The notes: a model not told the origin generated them from the letters alone. A stretch of 8,467 nucleotides of DNA from Coleofasciculus sp. S288 (GCA_020216575.1 JAIUYC010000112.1:1-8467), one strand, 5' to 3'; positions 1 to 6,801 are shown, numbered from the stretch's first letter. Translations and numbers: made by a program.

Positions 1-124
1 TAGCCAATGTTTCGCGCAAATACCCTGCACAATTGTAGGTAGGAATCATCACTGACCAGAGGGGACGTGGGACTCCATCTGGAATTGGTGGGATAGTTGC
101 ACGATAGGAATGTTGCTCACTCAT
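1..124 (-). CDS. Family 2 glycosyltransferase, N-terminal fragment (runs off the left edge)
   Basis: Reading leftward from the ATG at 124-122, the first 41 codons give a short polar leader followed by WSVMIPTYNCAGYLRETLA at residues 23-41. The hydrophobic strand plus PTYN and then YLRETL is the classic start of a GT-A fold family 2 glycosyltransferase, where this strand opens the nucleotide-sugar binding domain. The role is transfer of a sugar from a nucleotide donor to a growing glycan at the cytoplasmic side of the membrane; donor and acceptor cannot be told from this fragment. The start is chosen because an in-frame TGA lies five codons upstream and no other ATG intervenes. No good Shine-Dalgarno sequence precedes it. 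It lies 182 bases downstream of the ABC transporter gene on the same strand, consistent with one glycan cluster. Confidence 0.82.
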   Translation of the reverse strand, partial: MSEQHSYRATIPPIPDGVPRPLWSVMIPTYNCAGYLRETLA

Positions 125-227
125 AACTATTAAACTTCATAAATTTATCAAAGCTGAACCAGAGAAATCTATTTAATTCTTTCAAGAAAATAGGAGTAGT
201 AATTTTCAAAAATGCCCCATAGTTGGG

Positions 228-257
228 TTATTTGAGGCAAAACTTAAGTAAAGTCAT
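228..257 (-). other. Nine-codon ORF behind a near-perfect Shine-Dalgarno sequence
   Basis: The minus strand carries AAGGAGGTGA at 276-267, a ten-base match to the 16S anti-Shine-Dalgarno sequence. It is followed by ATG at 257-255 and an ORF encoding MTLLKFCLK that stops with TAA at 230-228. The spacing from the GGAGG core is long (about 12 bases); a TTG at 261-259 is better placed but opens only five codons. It sits between the ABC transporter and the glycosyltransferase. It could be a leader peptide, a relic of a lost gene start, or chance. The presence of the motif is certain; function is inference. Confidence 0.25.
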
Positions 258-306
258 GCAAATAGTTCACCTCCTTCGTTTCTACTTGCATCATGTAGGT
301 CTTCTC

Positions 307-2142
307 TTAGTTTTTTGACTGCTCATAACCTGATAGAAGATGCTCTCCCAAAACAACTTCTTCATAAGTACCTGACTTTACAATACGGCCTTTTTCCATC
401 AAGTAGATGCAATCACAATGTTCAACTGTTGTAAGGCGGTGGGCAATGATAATCATAGTTTTTGTGCCACTCAAAGATTTCATTGCCTCAGTCACAAGAC
501 TTTCTGTTTCATTGTCGAGTGCAGCCGTCGCTTCATCTAGAACAAGAATTTCCCTCTCGTGGTAAAGTGCCCTAGCAATTCCTATTCTTTGACGTTGACC
601 ACCCGACAAAAGCACTCCCCGGTCACCCACCATAGTTTGAATACCCTTTGGCAGTCTCTCAACTAAATCCATTAACTGGGCAGCTTGTATAGCTTTATTC
701 AACCTTTGGTGGTCAATTAGATGATCAGGGACACCGAAAGCAATATTTCTCTCAATCGTGTCGTCTATGAGAAAGATGGATTGAGGGATATAGCCAATCA
801 AGTTCTGCCAAGAACGTATGTCCTCATATACCGAATTGCCATCAACCTTAATATCTCCACTATCAGGTATTAAGAGTCCTAATATGACATCGACTAACGT
901 TGTTTTACCGGCTCCAGATTTACCAATGAAAGCAATAGATTGACCTTTTTGAAGGGTGAGTGAAATCTCGTTTAAGGCATTTTCAGATGCATTAGGGTAG
1001 TGGTAAGTCACTGCATCTAAAGCAATTTTGCTTTTAAAATTTGCTATCTGATTAACTGGCGATTTGTAACCCAAGTGTTCCCCTGAGTTTAGGTGAGTTC
1101 CACTTTGAGGAACTTGCTCCATTTCTAAGTTTTTTAGTTCCTTGAGATCGGCGTAGAGTTTATCTAGTACGTAGCTAGAGTTTCGCAGTACACTCATACC
1201 CCCCATGAAATTACTCATTGCTGGAATCAAGCGAATTGACGCCAAGGCGAAAATGCCCAAAACCGATGTTAGCGATTGAGTATTGCTGTTAAAAATCAAG
1301 TAAACCGATATAAAGCCTACAAGGGATATAACTAGAAGTGTTTCAACTATAATCCTGGGTGAAAGCTTAAAGGCATAAAACCCACCTGATGCAGTTGCAT
1401 ATCGTTGTGCTTGTTCAGCTAGCTGCTTTTCAAAGTACGGACCACACCCAATAAGTTGAGTTTCCTTTATGCCTCCTAAACCATGATTAATAATACGAAC
1501 CATGGCTTCATTCGCTTGACCCGCTTCAACTCCCCATTGAACAAGTTTATCTTTGAAACGGTTAAACAAGATAAACAAAGGTAGTGCCATTCCTAAGACA
1601 ACTACAATAAGCGTTAAATTAGTTAAGCAAAGTAACACTACTAGTGAAAGCATAACCACAAAGTTTGCCACTGTTGTCAGAAGCGTACTTAGAACTGAAT
1701 TTGCAAACGTTTGAGTATCTGTAACAACGCTTTGAATAAAGTGAGCACTATTTTTCTTCAAGTGAAAACTATAAGGTGCAGATAAGTAGTTATGCATCAG
1801 TTTACGCATCAGTAAACCTTGTTGCCTGTAACTGAATACAAATACATAAACTTGAACTTTCCAGCTAATAAATGACTTAATACAGAAAATAGCAACTACC
1901 AACAAACCGACTAAGCCAATAAACTGACTTGTAAGCTTAAAACCTGATTGCTCATAAGCCCAATTTAACCAAGAATTTTGATTAATAATATCTGGATTGT
2001 TTGCCAGGGCAATGAATGGACCGATGAGCCCAATTCCAAAAACTTCTAATACAGAGACTAAAAGGAAGGAAAACAGTAATAGAATTAAACTAATTTTCTT
2101 TGCAGGTAGAATGTATAAAAATTTTGATAAGTATTTGAGCAT
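307..2142 (-). CDS. ABC transporter, fused permease and ATPase, PglK/MsbA-type flippase-exporter
   Basis: A 611-residue half-transporter combining a membrane domain and an ATPase, the usual length for MsbA/PglK proteins. Hydrophobic segments lie near residues 16-40, 72-95, 150-172, 175-195, 265-285 and 292-310. The ATPase domain (about 372-605) is complete: Walker A GKSGAGKTT at 407-415, Q-loop Q454, signature LSGGQRQR at 512-519, Walker B ending D536-E537, D-loop near 541-543 and H-loop H568. It should act as a homodimer in the cytoplasmic membrane. The N-terminus and the membrane-domain stretch around KETQLIG (226-232) resemble the PglK group, which flips lipid-linked oligosaccharides, and the glycan neighbours support this. 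Substrate is inference; lipid A-like or peptide export is possible. The ATG has no clear Shine-Dalgarno. The gene is AT-rich (a sample 60-base line counts 38% GC) compared with the sugar-nucleotide genes to the right. Confidence 0.9.
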   Translation of the reverse strand: MLKYLSKFLYILPAKKISLILLLFSFLLVSVLEVFGIGLIGPFIALANNPDIINQNSWLNWAYEQSGFKLTSQFIGLVGLLVVAIFCIKSFISWKVQVYVFVFSYRQQGLLMRKLMHNYLSAPYSFHLKKNSAHFIQSVVTDTQTFANSVLSTLLTTVANFVVMLSLVVLLCLTNLTLIVVVLGMALPLFILFNRFKDKLVQWGVEAGQANEAMVRIINHGLGGIKETQLIGCGPYFEKQLAEQAQRYATASGGFYAFKLSPRIIVETLLVISLVGFISVYLIFNSNTQSLTSVLGIFALASIRLIPAMSNFMGGMSVLRNSSYVLDKLYADLKELKNLEMEQVPQSGTHLNSGEHLGYKSPVNQIANFKSKIALDAVTYHYPNASENALNEISLTLQKGQSIAFIGKSGAGKTTLVDVILGLLIPDSGDIKVDGNSVYEDIRSWQNLIGYIPQSIFLIDDTIERNIAFGVPDHLIDHQRLNKAIQAAQLMDLVERLPKGIQTMVGDRGVLLSGGQRQRIGIARALYHEREILVLDEATAALDNETESLVTEAMKSLSGTKTMIIIAHRLTTVEHCDCIYLMEKGRIVKSGTYEEVVLGEHLLSGYEQSKN

Positions 2143-2331
2143 TGTGTTTTACTATTGACTTAATCGAGCTACAATACCTTAATATTTGGCTTTAATCAGG
2201 GATAAGTTGTAATAATTTTTGTGATGAAGATCTACACACTAATAATAGAGCTGGCTTGGCTCCCCTTGGTTGTAGATTCACTTAAACTACGGTTTTCCTG
2301 TAACTTTATTCCTATTAAGGAGTTTTGAGTT

Positions 2332-2364
2332 ATGCAACTTGAGTCTACTCCATACCTTAGGTAG
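2332..2364 (+). other. Ten-codon ORF with good ribosome binding site, possible leader peptide
   Basis: AAGGAG at 2317-2322 is followed nine bases later by ATG at 2332; the ORF reads MQLESTPYLR and stops with TAG at 2362-2364. The stop codon falls inside the left arm/loop of the hairpin at 2350-2383, so a ribosome finishing this ORF would cover that stem. That is the geometry of an attenuator or a small regulatory transcript, but no plus-strand gene follows closely. A weak promoter-like pair (TTGTGA at 2219-2224, TAATAA at 2240-2245, 15-base spacer) lies upstream. Chance occurrence is a real alternative. Confidence 0.25.
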
Positions 2365-2392
2365 ATGTCACCTAAAATCATGGAGATTTTTT
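2350..2392 (+). terminator. Possible rho-independent terminator (plus strand)
   Basis: TTAGGT (2357-2362) pairs perfectly with ACCTAA (2370-2375) around a 7-base loop. After a small internal loop, CCAT (2350-2353) pairs with ATGG (2380-2383). Six T follow at 2387-2392. The stem is only moderately GC-rich, so efficiency is doubtful. No ordinary plus-strand gene lies upstream within the window, so it would end a short transcript, perhaps one carrying the ten-codon ORF. Confidence 0.4.
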
Positions 2393-2463
2393 AAAAATTC
2401 TATGAAGTTCCCCATAAATTCTCGTAATCAAAGGATTGCTGTAATTTCTCTAAATATTTACAG

Positions 2464-2559
2464 TTCAGGACTTACGCATGGATACAAAATATAGTAGGGG
2501 CGAAAAGCCATTCGCCCCTACGAAAGGTGGTTCAACGGGAAATTTGCGTAAGTCCTGAA
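2464..2559. mobile_element. 96-base MITE-like element with 15-base terminal inverted repeats
   Basis: TTCAGGACTTACGCA at 2464-2478 is the exact reverse complement of TGCGTAAGTCCTGAA at 2545-2559. The 96 bases between the outer ends encode nothing. Sequences with this terminus are familiar to me as dispersed repeats in cyanobacterial intergenic DNA and resemble transposon ends; I cannot confirm this by search. I see no clear target-site duplication in the flanks. The element lies 116 bases downstream of the wzc-like stop codon, a typical tolerated insertion site, and its folded RNA could affect the 3' end of that transcript. Confidence 0.65.
2494..2521. repeat. Nested palindrome GTAGGGGCGAA / TTCGCCCCTAC
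   Basis: An 11-base arm at 2494-2504 pairs perfectly with 2511-2521 around a 6-base loop, making a very stable GC-rich hairpin in otherwise AT-rich DNA. It sits off-centre inside the 96-base inverted-repeat element (15 bases from the left terminal repeat, 23 from the right). The GTAGGGGCG arm is a motif I associate with dispersed cyanobacterial repeats, so it may be a second repeat type lodged in the first. Confidence 0.65.
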
Positions 2560-2675
2560 TTTTAAATTAAGTCTTGGTACAGCTGACGGACAGAATAGCT
2601 TGTCGTTTCGTTATCAAAAAATTTAAGATTAAGGCGATTGAAAACCCTTATCTCGTTTGCTCGTTCTTGGAAAAG

Positions 2676-4904
2676 TTAAAACGGGTCTTGATCTGGTGAT
2701 ACCAGTTTTAGCTTCTTCGCTAAGTTCGGTGCGCTTGAATTCTGGGTGTAGTATCGGTTAGGGTAACCCTGTGAACTTGGTGTAGATTCTTTGGAGCGAT
2801 TCGCCACTGCTCCTAAAACTGGTGTTCCAGCTACCCTTAATTCCTCTAATGCTTGCTCTAGTACAGGACGTTTTAGCTTACCTACACCAGCGACTAGTAC
2901 AACTCCATTCGTATGGGTAGCCAGCAGGTAGGCATCTGCAACTCCGAGGAGGGGCGGCGTGTCATAAATCACTAGATCGAAAGCCGCTTGGAATTTCTCC
3001 ATCAAATCCTGCATCTTTTTAGATGCAAGGAGCCGAATGGGGTCAGGTGGAATTTGACCAGCCGTCAGGACATATAGGTTGTCCTCTAGGGGCGATCGCT
3101 CAATTATATCTTGGAAGTCCAAGTCTGTAGAAATAACATCGGTCAATCCCTGAATATTCCTCAACCCTACTAAATTGTGTAGACAGGGACGACGCAGATT
3201 AGTATCAACCAGTAACACCCGCTGCCCCATCGCTGCTGCCGCCTGCGCTAGGTGTACGGCAACAGTAGACTTACCATCTCCGTGTGCTGCTGAACTGATT
3301 GCAAGCGAACGAATTGGAGTATCAGAACCCAGGAGACGAATATTGGTATAGAGAGAGCGGAAGACTTCAAAAAAGCTGTCAGCTCTGTATCCTTGAAATG
3401 GGTCACTATGACCTCGTCCATTGTTGTGACCCATTTGTGGAACCAGAGGAACTCCATTTACCATAGGAGCATATTGAGCAAATTCTTCAATTTCTTTCTC
3501 GAACGGAATTACCCCTAGAAGTGGCAGCTTAGTAACCTCTTTGACTTCCTTAGAAGTGTATAAAACATTACTGAGCTTGTCTACGACTAAAGCGGTTCCC
3601 AAACCTAACAGCAAGCCTAACATTGTGCCTAATGCCAAATTCTTGTTAACACTGGCAGCAGTTGCTTGAGGCTCACCCAAAGGAGCTAGTAATCGCCAAG
3701 GTATCTGCCTTTGAGCCGCGTCGATTCGTAGCGCTTCTCGCTTGGCTAAAAATTGATTTAGGTTATCAGTCGCAATTTGTAATTCCCGCTGAATGTCAGT
3801 GTACTCGCGGTTAATTCCAGACAGTTGTTTTACCTGTAATTTTAAGTTCTCTATATTTTGATTTAAAGATTGATTGCGTACTTCTAGTCCCTGAATCCGG
3901 CTAGCAAGCTCTCTCTGAGCCCGCTCTCCTTCCTGGTTTAGTAAGGGAAGTAAGTTTTGTCGCTGCAAGCGCAGATTCCCCAGGGTTGGACTTTCATCCA
4001 GAAATCGGGCTGACTCTTTAGCAATTTGACTGTCTATTTCCTGGAGACTATCCAGTATTTTTTGGTAGCGAGGACTATCACTGAGCGCCAAAGCAGCTGC
4101 CTTTTCACCTGGTTGTTGCGCTAACTCGGTTTGCAAGTTGGCATAGAGAGATTGAGCTTCATTTAGTTGAAGTTGATTATCCAGCCACTGTTGCTCGAGA
4201 GTTCCGATCTGAGTAGACAGCTGTTGACCTGTTATGCCTGGATCGACTAAATTATTATTCTGCCGAATCCTTTGTAGGCGCTCTTGCTGGCTTTCAACAC
4301 GTCCCTTGAGGTTTGGTAATTGTTCTTCTACAAACTCAAGACCCTGGCGGATATCTGCCCTGCGTTCCTCCAGGCTATAGTTTAGATAAGCTTTAGCAAC
4401 CAAATCCAATACATCTCGAACTAGCTTCGGGTCTGAACTCTGGTAGGTGACTGCTAGAATATTTGGTCCACTAGTTCCAATACGGAGATTGCTAACAAGC
4501 AAGTCGTAAGTAATATCTGGGTATCGAATCCGAAGCTGTTCAACAATGGGAGACAGCACTTGGGGACTTAGTAAAACTCTAATTTTGGTTTCATCTACTG
4601 CTCCAGAAGTTGCTTCCCCTTCCCGGCGACTAGTCAAGGTTTGAGGAACTGAGGATATCACCTCATTCTCGACCGTCACGGGTTCAGTTAAGATTTCAAA
4701 TTGGGCTTGATACACGGGAGTATCGTTTAGGGCTTTGAATACAGCTGCTGAAGCCACTACAACAGTTACGCCACCAATTATAAGTACTCGACGCCGGATA
4801 GCCCCTAGGACTTGACCTAGGTTTAACCCACCTTCATCACTCTCATTTAATTGGGCGGTGTATGGTAGGGGCAACGGTTGAGAATATTGTCCAGCCTTCA
4901 TCAT
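2676..4904 (-). CDS. Wzc-like polysaccharide copolymerase with bacterial tyrosine-kinase domain
   Basis: This 742-residue protein has the one-piece Wzc layout: cytoplasmic N-terminus, first membrane helix about 39-58, a large extracytoplasmic part with a Wzz fold and long coiled coil (about 185-395, rich in Q, E, L and R), second helix about 422-443 preceded by the usual proline-containing segment (402-412), then a BY-kinase domain. Walker A is 538-547 with K545, Walker A' is VLLVDTNLRRP at 563-573 with D567, and Walker B is LVIYDTPP with D648. The C-terminal tail carries Y714, Y718 and Y719 as possible autophosphorylation sites, fewer than in many Wzc proteins. Such proteins set polymer chain length and drive capsule/exopolysaccharide assembly through cycles of phosphorylation. 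Position 569, usually Asp, is Asn. The start is fixed by AGAGG at 4915-4911, six bases before the ATG; a second ATG follows at once. It diverges from the gene at 5301. Confidence 0.92.
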   Translation of the reverse strand: MMKAGQYSQPLPLPYTAQLNESDEGGLNLGQVLGAIRRRVLIIGGVTVVVASAAVFKALNDTPVYQAQFEILTEPVTVENEVISSVPQTLTSRREGEATSGAVDETKIRVLLSPQVLSPIVEQLRIRYPDITYDLLVSNLRIGTSGPNILAVTYQSSDPKLVRDVLDLVAKAYLNYSLEERRADIRQGLEFVEEQLPNLKGRVESQQERLQRIRQNNNLVDPGITGQQLSTQIGTLEQQWLDNQLQLNEAQSLYANLQTELAQQPGEKAAALALSDSPRYQKILDSLQEIDSQIAKESARFLDESPTLGNLRLQRQNLLPLLNQEGERAQRELASRIQGLEVRNQSLNQNIENLKLQVKQLSGINREYTDIQRELQIATDNLNQFLAKREALRIDAAQRQIPWRLLAPLGEPQATAASVNKNLALGTMLGLLLGLGTALVVDKLSNVLYTSKEVKEVTKLPLLGVIPFEKEIEEFAQYAPMVNGVPLVPQMGHNNGRGHSDPFQGYRADSFFEVFRSLYTNIRLLGSDTPIRSLAISSAAHGDGKSTVAVHLAQAAAAMGQRVLLVDTNLRRPCLHNLVGLRNIQGLTDVISTDLDFQDIIERSPLEDNLYVLTAGQIPPDPIRLLASKKMQDLMEKFQAAFDLVIYDTPPLLGVADAYLLATHTNGVVLVAGVGKLKRPVLEQALEELRVAGTPVLGAVANRSKESTPSSQGYPNRYYTQNSSAPNLAKKLKLVSPDQDPF
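3091..3099. repeat. HIP1 octamer (GCGATCGC) inside the wzc-like gene
   Basis: GGCGATCGC at 3091-3099 contains the highly iterated palindrome that is strongly over-represented in many cyanobacterial genomes. It lies within the kinase-domain coding sequence and serves here mainly as a marker of cyanobacterial origin. Confidence 0.8.
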
Positions 4905-4913
4905 GCATGGCCT

Positions 4914-5129
4914 CTACAAATTCGCTGACTCGTATTCCAGAAGCCGTTTGACTTCTTGCTTCAATCTTGGCATATCTAAGTAGATCGTGTAGTGCAGCCC
5001 TTCGATTCTAACTAAAAGCTTCAAGGAATCCAGTCCTGTGCTTGATTCAGTTTGAACGTGGTTTGAGTACTCAAAGAGTCCAAACAACACGAGAAACGGA
5101 CAATGGGCGATGAACGCCCGATACCCCAT
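4914..5129 (-). CDS. Small hypothetical protein directly upstream of the wzc-like gene (doubtful)
   Basis: A 71-codon ORF that I do not recognise. Residues 6-18 are hydrophobic (IAHCPFLVLFGLF region), the middle is mixed, and 53-66 (MPRLKQEVKRLLEY) would form a charged amphipathic helix. Support for expression is mainly translational: AAGGAG precedes the ATG on the minus strand, though only three bases away, and the TAG stop at 4916-4914 overlaps the AGAGG ribosome-binding site of the wzc-like gene, leaving a nine-base gap. That is how translationally coupled genes look. Against it, the product matches no family I know, and the stretch could simply be the untranslated leader of the wzc transcript. 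It is not the shadow of an opposite-strand gene. Confidence 0.3.
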   Translation of the reverse strand: MGYRAFIAHCPFLVLFGLFEYSNHVQTESSTGLDSLKLLVRIEGLHYTIYLDMPRLKQEVKRLLEYESANL

Positions 5130-5182
5130 CCGCTCCTTGGTGGACAGAGGGGTTCATCTCACTTATCGATAGAACCATTCAC

Positions 5183-5223
5183 CCTGACTTTAAATCAGGC
5201 TCGCTGATTGCCTGAGTTGAAGT
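5183..5223. promoter_or_regulatory. Two mutually exclusive hairpins in the wzc upstream region
   Basis: TCAGGC at 5195-5200 can pair with GCCTGA at 5210-5215, and the stem extends outward to ACTT (5187-5190) with AAGT (5220-5223), with one mismatch and one wobble in between. Its TCAGG part can instead pair with CCTGA at 5183-5187 across a 7-base loop. Only one can form at a time, as in an attenuator or antiterminator. On the minus strand this lies in the probable leader of the small ORF and the wzc-like gene. On the plus strand the larger hairpin ends in TTTT (5223-5226), terminator-like. Regulatory function is inference. Confidence 0.4.
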
Positions 5224-5235
5224 TTTCTGCTTATC

Positions 5236-5241
5236 TATAAA
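5236..5241 (+). promoter_or_regulatory. Possible -10 box (TATAAA) for the gene at 5301
   Basis: TATAAA lies 59 bases before the ATG at 5301. No good -35 box stands at the expected distance (TTGAAG at 5217-5222 is too close, 13 bases). If it is used, transcription would begin at or just after the ATG at 5244, which is one reason to prefer the start at 5301. Confidence 0.3.
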
Positions 5242-5300
5242 AATTGGGACTGCCACAGTGCTATCTGGTTTCGCTTGACCTCATTTGGGATAAGTCATCT

Positions 5301-5618
5301 ATGTCTTTTATTAACTTAGCCATCCACGTCAGTACCAACCTTTTATTGATCGCTAGAGCCTTGCCAAGTGAGCTACAGCGAAAGAATACAACCTATGATT
5401 ACACCCAATATGCTTCAGGACAAGACTACCTTTTTGAACCTATAGATGGAGGACGCAGCGGTTACATCACAGCACAAATGAAAGGAATCAAACGGGGTGA
5501 CTACTTAATTTTACCAAACGGCTCTCGCTCTTCTCGATACCAAGTTGAGGAAATCGATTACTATTCTAATCCATCAGATATGTGGACAGCTTTAGTTAGA
5601 CAAGTGCCGATTGAATAA
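5301..5618 (+). CDS. Conserved-looking hypothetical protein, 105 residues
   Basis: The only plus-strand gene, of unknown function. With the ATG at 5301 it encodes 105 residues. Residues 3-20 are hydrophobic and could be a membrane anchor or merely an extended N-terminus. The region from 32 to 99 looks like a compact globular core: aromatic-rich (YDYTQYASGQDYLFEPIDGG, 32-51), then GIKRGDYLILPNG (62-74) and RYQVEEIDYYSNPSDMW (79-95). The glycine/aspartate turn followed by hydrophobic strands suggests a small beta barrel. I recall similar short cyanobacterial proteins but know no function. An earlier in-frame ATG at 5244 would add 19 residues that look like non-coding translation and would overlap the likely promoter. 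The gene is divergent from the wzc-like gene and convergent with the UDP-glucuronate decarboxylase, so it is its own unit. No motif ties it to glycan synthesis. Confidence 0.75.
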   Translation: MSFINLAIHVSTNLLLIARALPSELQRKNTTYDYTQYASGQDYLFEPIDGGRSGYITAQMKGIKRGDYLILPNGSRSSRYQVEEIDYYSNPSDMWTALVRQVPIE

Positions 5619-5689
5619 CAAATATTTTAAATGATTTTGCTGGTTTTTTTCCTCCTTGCAGTCCTTTCCAGATCAGCATGACCCAGGAA

Positions 5690-5723
5690 AGCGGAAAAAG
5701 CTTTTTTGATGCTTTTTTCCGCT
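5690..5723. terminator. Hairpin terminator between convergent genes, possibly bidirectional
   Basis: AGCGGAAAAAGC at 5690-5701 pairs with GCTTTTTTCCGCT at 5711-5723 (one bulged T) around a 9-base loop. On the plus strand it stands 71 bases after the stop of the small gene, and a T-rich tract with a minor AACTT/AAGTT hairpin follows. On the minus strand it stands about 120 bases after the decarboxylase stop and is followed by TTTCC. Position between convergent genes supports a terminator serving one or both. Confidence 0.7.
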
Positions 5724-5806
5724 AACTTTTCAAGTTTTGGATGTTATTGTTCTAGGCTAACGTAGTGGAGATTCGTCGGCAAGAGTGCTTCTCTCGCAAT
5801 GAAACT

Positions 5807-5814
5807 GCGATCGC
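5807..5814. repeat. HIP1 octamer (GCGATCGC), intergenic
   Basis: A second perfect GCGATCGC, within TGCGATCGCC, in the spacer downstream of the decarboxylase gene. It supports cyanobacterial origin. Confidence 0.8.
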
Positions 5815-5844
5815 CAAGCTCGATCAGCCCAGCTTATTCCTCTC

Positions 5845-6801
5845 CTAAACTGAAGCGAGATGAGGCATCTCAGGTGAGGCAATCCGATTCCGAAAATCTT
5901 CCACGGTCAATTTTAACCCCTCTTGCAAGGGAATAGTGGGCTGCCAACCGAGCAAAGCCTTTGCTTTGGTAATGTCGGGGCGGCGGCGTTGGGGGTCATC
6001 TTGCGGGAGTGGCTTAAAAATAATTTCCGCTTCTGGATTGACCATCTGTTGCACGGAGCGAGCCAATTCTAGGATGGTGTATTCGTCAGGATTTCCTAAA
6101 TTGATTGGACCTGTACGATCGCAATTCATCAGGCGTATCAGCCCCTCCACTAAATCAGAAACATAGCAGAAACTACGGGTGTGCGAACCATCGCCATATA
6201 CGGTTAAGGGCTGACCTTTGAGGGATTGCACCACAAAATTGCTCACCACTCGCCCGTCGTTTTCTAGCATCCGGGAACCGTAAGTATTAAAGATGCGGGC
6301 AACGCGAATTTCGACATCGTTTTGCCAATGGTAGTCGAAGGCTAGGGTTTCGGCAACGCGCTTGCCTTCGTCATAACAACTGCGCGGACCAATGGGATTG
6401 ACGTTGCCACGATACTCTTCTGACTGTGGGTGAACTTCCGGATCGCCGTACACTTCCGAGGTGGAGGCTAATAAGAATCTCGCTTTCACCCGTTTGGCTA
6501 ACCCCAACATATTCAGAGTACCCATGACGTTAGTTTTAATCGTCTTGACGGGATTGTATTGGTAGTGAACGGGGGAAGCAGGGCAAGCCAAATGGTAAAT
6601 TTGATCGACTTCTAAACGAATGGCTTCTGTGATATCGTGGCGGATTAGTTCAAAGTAAGGGTGATTCAGCCACTGTACAATGTTGCGTTTGTGTCCGGTG
6701 AAAAAGTTATCCAAACAAATAACTTCATGCCCGTCTGCCATTAATCGGTCAATTAAATGGGAACCGATGAAACCAGCTCCACCTGTTACTAGAATTCTCA
6801 T
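5845..6801 (-). CDS. uxs: UDP-glucuronate decarboxylase (UDP-xylose synthase), SDR family
   Basis: A 318-residue extended short-chain dehydrogenase/reductase. It should convert UDP-glucuronate to UDP-xylose and CO2 in the cytoplasm, using tightly bound NAD+. The dinucleotide-binding loop TGGAGFIG is at residues 6-13. The signature STSEVYGDP (113-121) with T114 and E116, and the catalytic pair Y143/K147 within [11 protein letters not shown] (138-148), are diagnostic of UXS rather than other NDP-sugar epimerases. NTYGSRM (172-178), the [12 protein letters not shown] stretch (203-214) and RRRPDI (272-277) also match. Length fits the soluble bacterial enzyme. The ATG has no Shine-Dalgarno. It is downstream of fcl on the same strand but separated by 227 bases, so it may have its own promoter. 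Product assignment is firm; the glycan receiving xylose, or arabinose after epimerisation, is unknown. Confidence 0.93.
   Translation of the reverse strand: MRILVTGGAGFIGSHLIDRLMADGHEVICLDNFFTGHKRNIVQWLNHPYFELIRHDITEAIRLEVDQIYHLACPASPVHYQYNPVKTIKTNVMGTLNMLGLAKRVKARFLLASTSEVYGDPEVHPQSEEYRGNVNPIGPRSCYDEGKRVAETLAFDYHWQNDVEIRVARIFNTYGSRMLENDGRVVSNFVVQSLKGQPLTVYGDGSHTRSFCYVSDLVEGLIRLMNCDRTGPINLGNPDEYTILELARSVQQMVNPEAEIIFKPLPQDDPQRRRPDITKAKALLGWQPTIPLQEGLKLTVEDFRNRIASPEMPHLASV

Larger units (their letters stand above)
2143..2675. other. 533-base gene-free stretch between wzc-like and ABC genes
   Basis: No ORF of credible length or composition is present on either strand. The stretch holds a plus-strand Shine-Dalgarno/short ORF/hairpin group (2317-2392) and a 96-base inverted-repeat element (2464-2559), described separately. 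The rest is AT-rich. It must include the 3' end of the wzc transcript and probably the promoter of the ABC gene, but I could not place a convincing promoter or terminator for either. Confidence 0.7.
5162..5242. repeat. 13-base imperfect direct repeat bracketing the hairpin region
   Basis: CTTATCGATAGAA at 5162-5174 and CTTATCTATAAAA at 5230-5242 agree at 11 of 13 positions and lie 68 bases apart, one on each side of the alternative hairpins at 5183-5223. Position between two divergent genes makes them candidate operator sites or -10 elements. The right copy includes the TATAAA proposed as the -10 box of the plus-strand gene. Confidence 0.45.

Noticed and set aside
5244..5300. Upstream ATG adding 19 residues to the plus-strand gene
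   Set aside because: The added sequence looks like untranslated DNA and begins at or before the likely transcription start. Kept only as an alternative.
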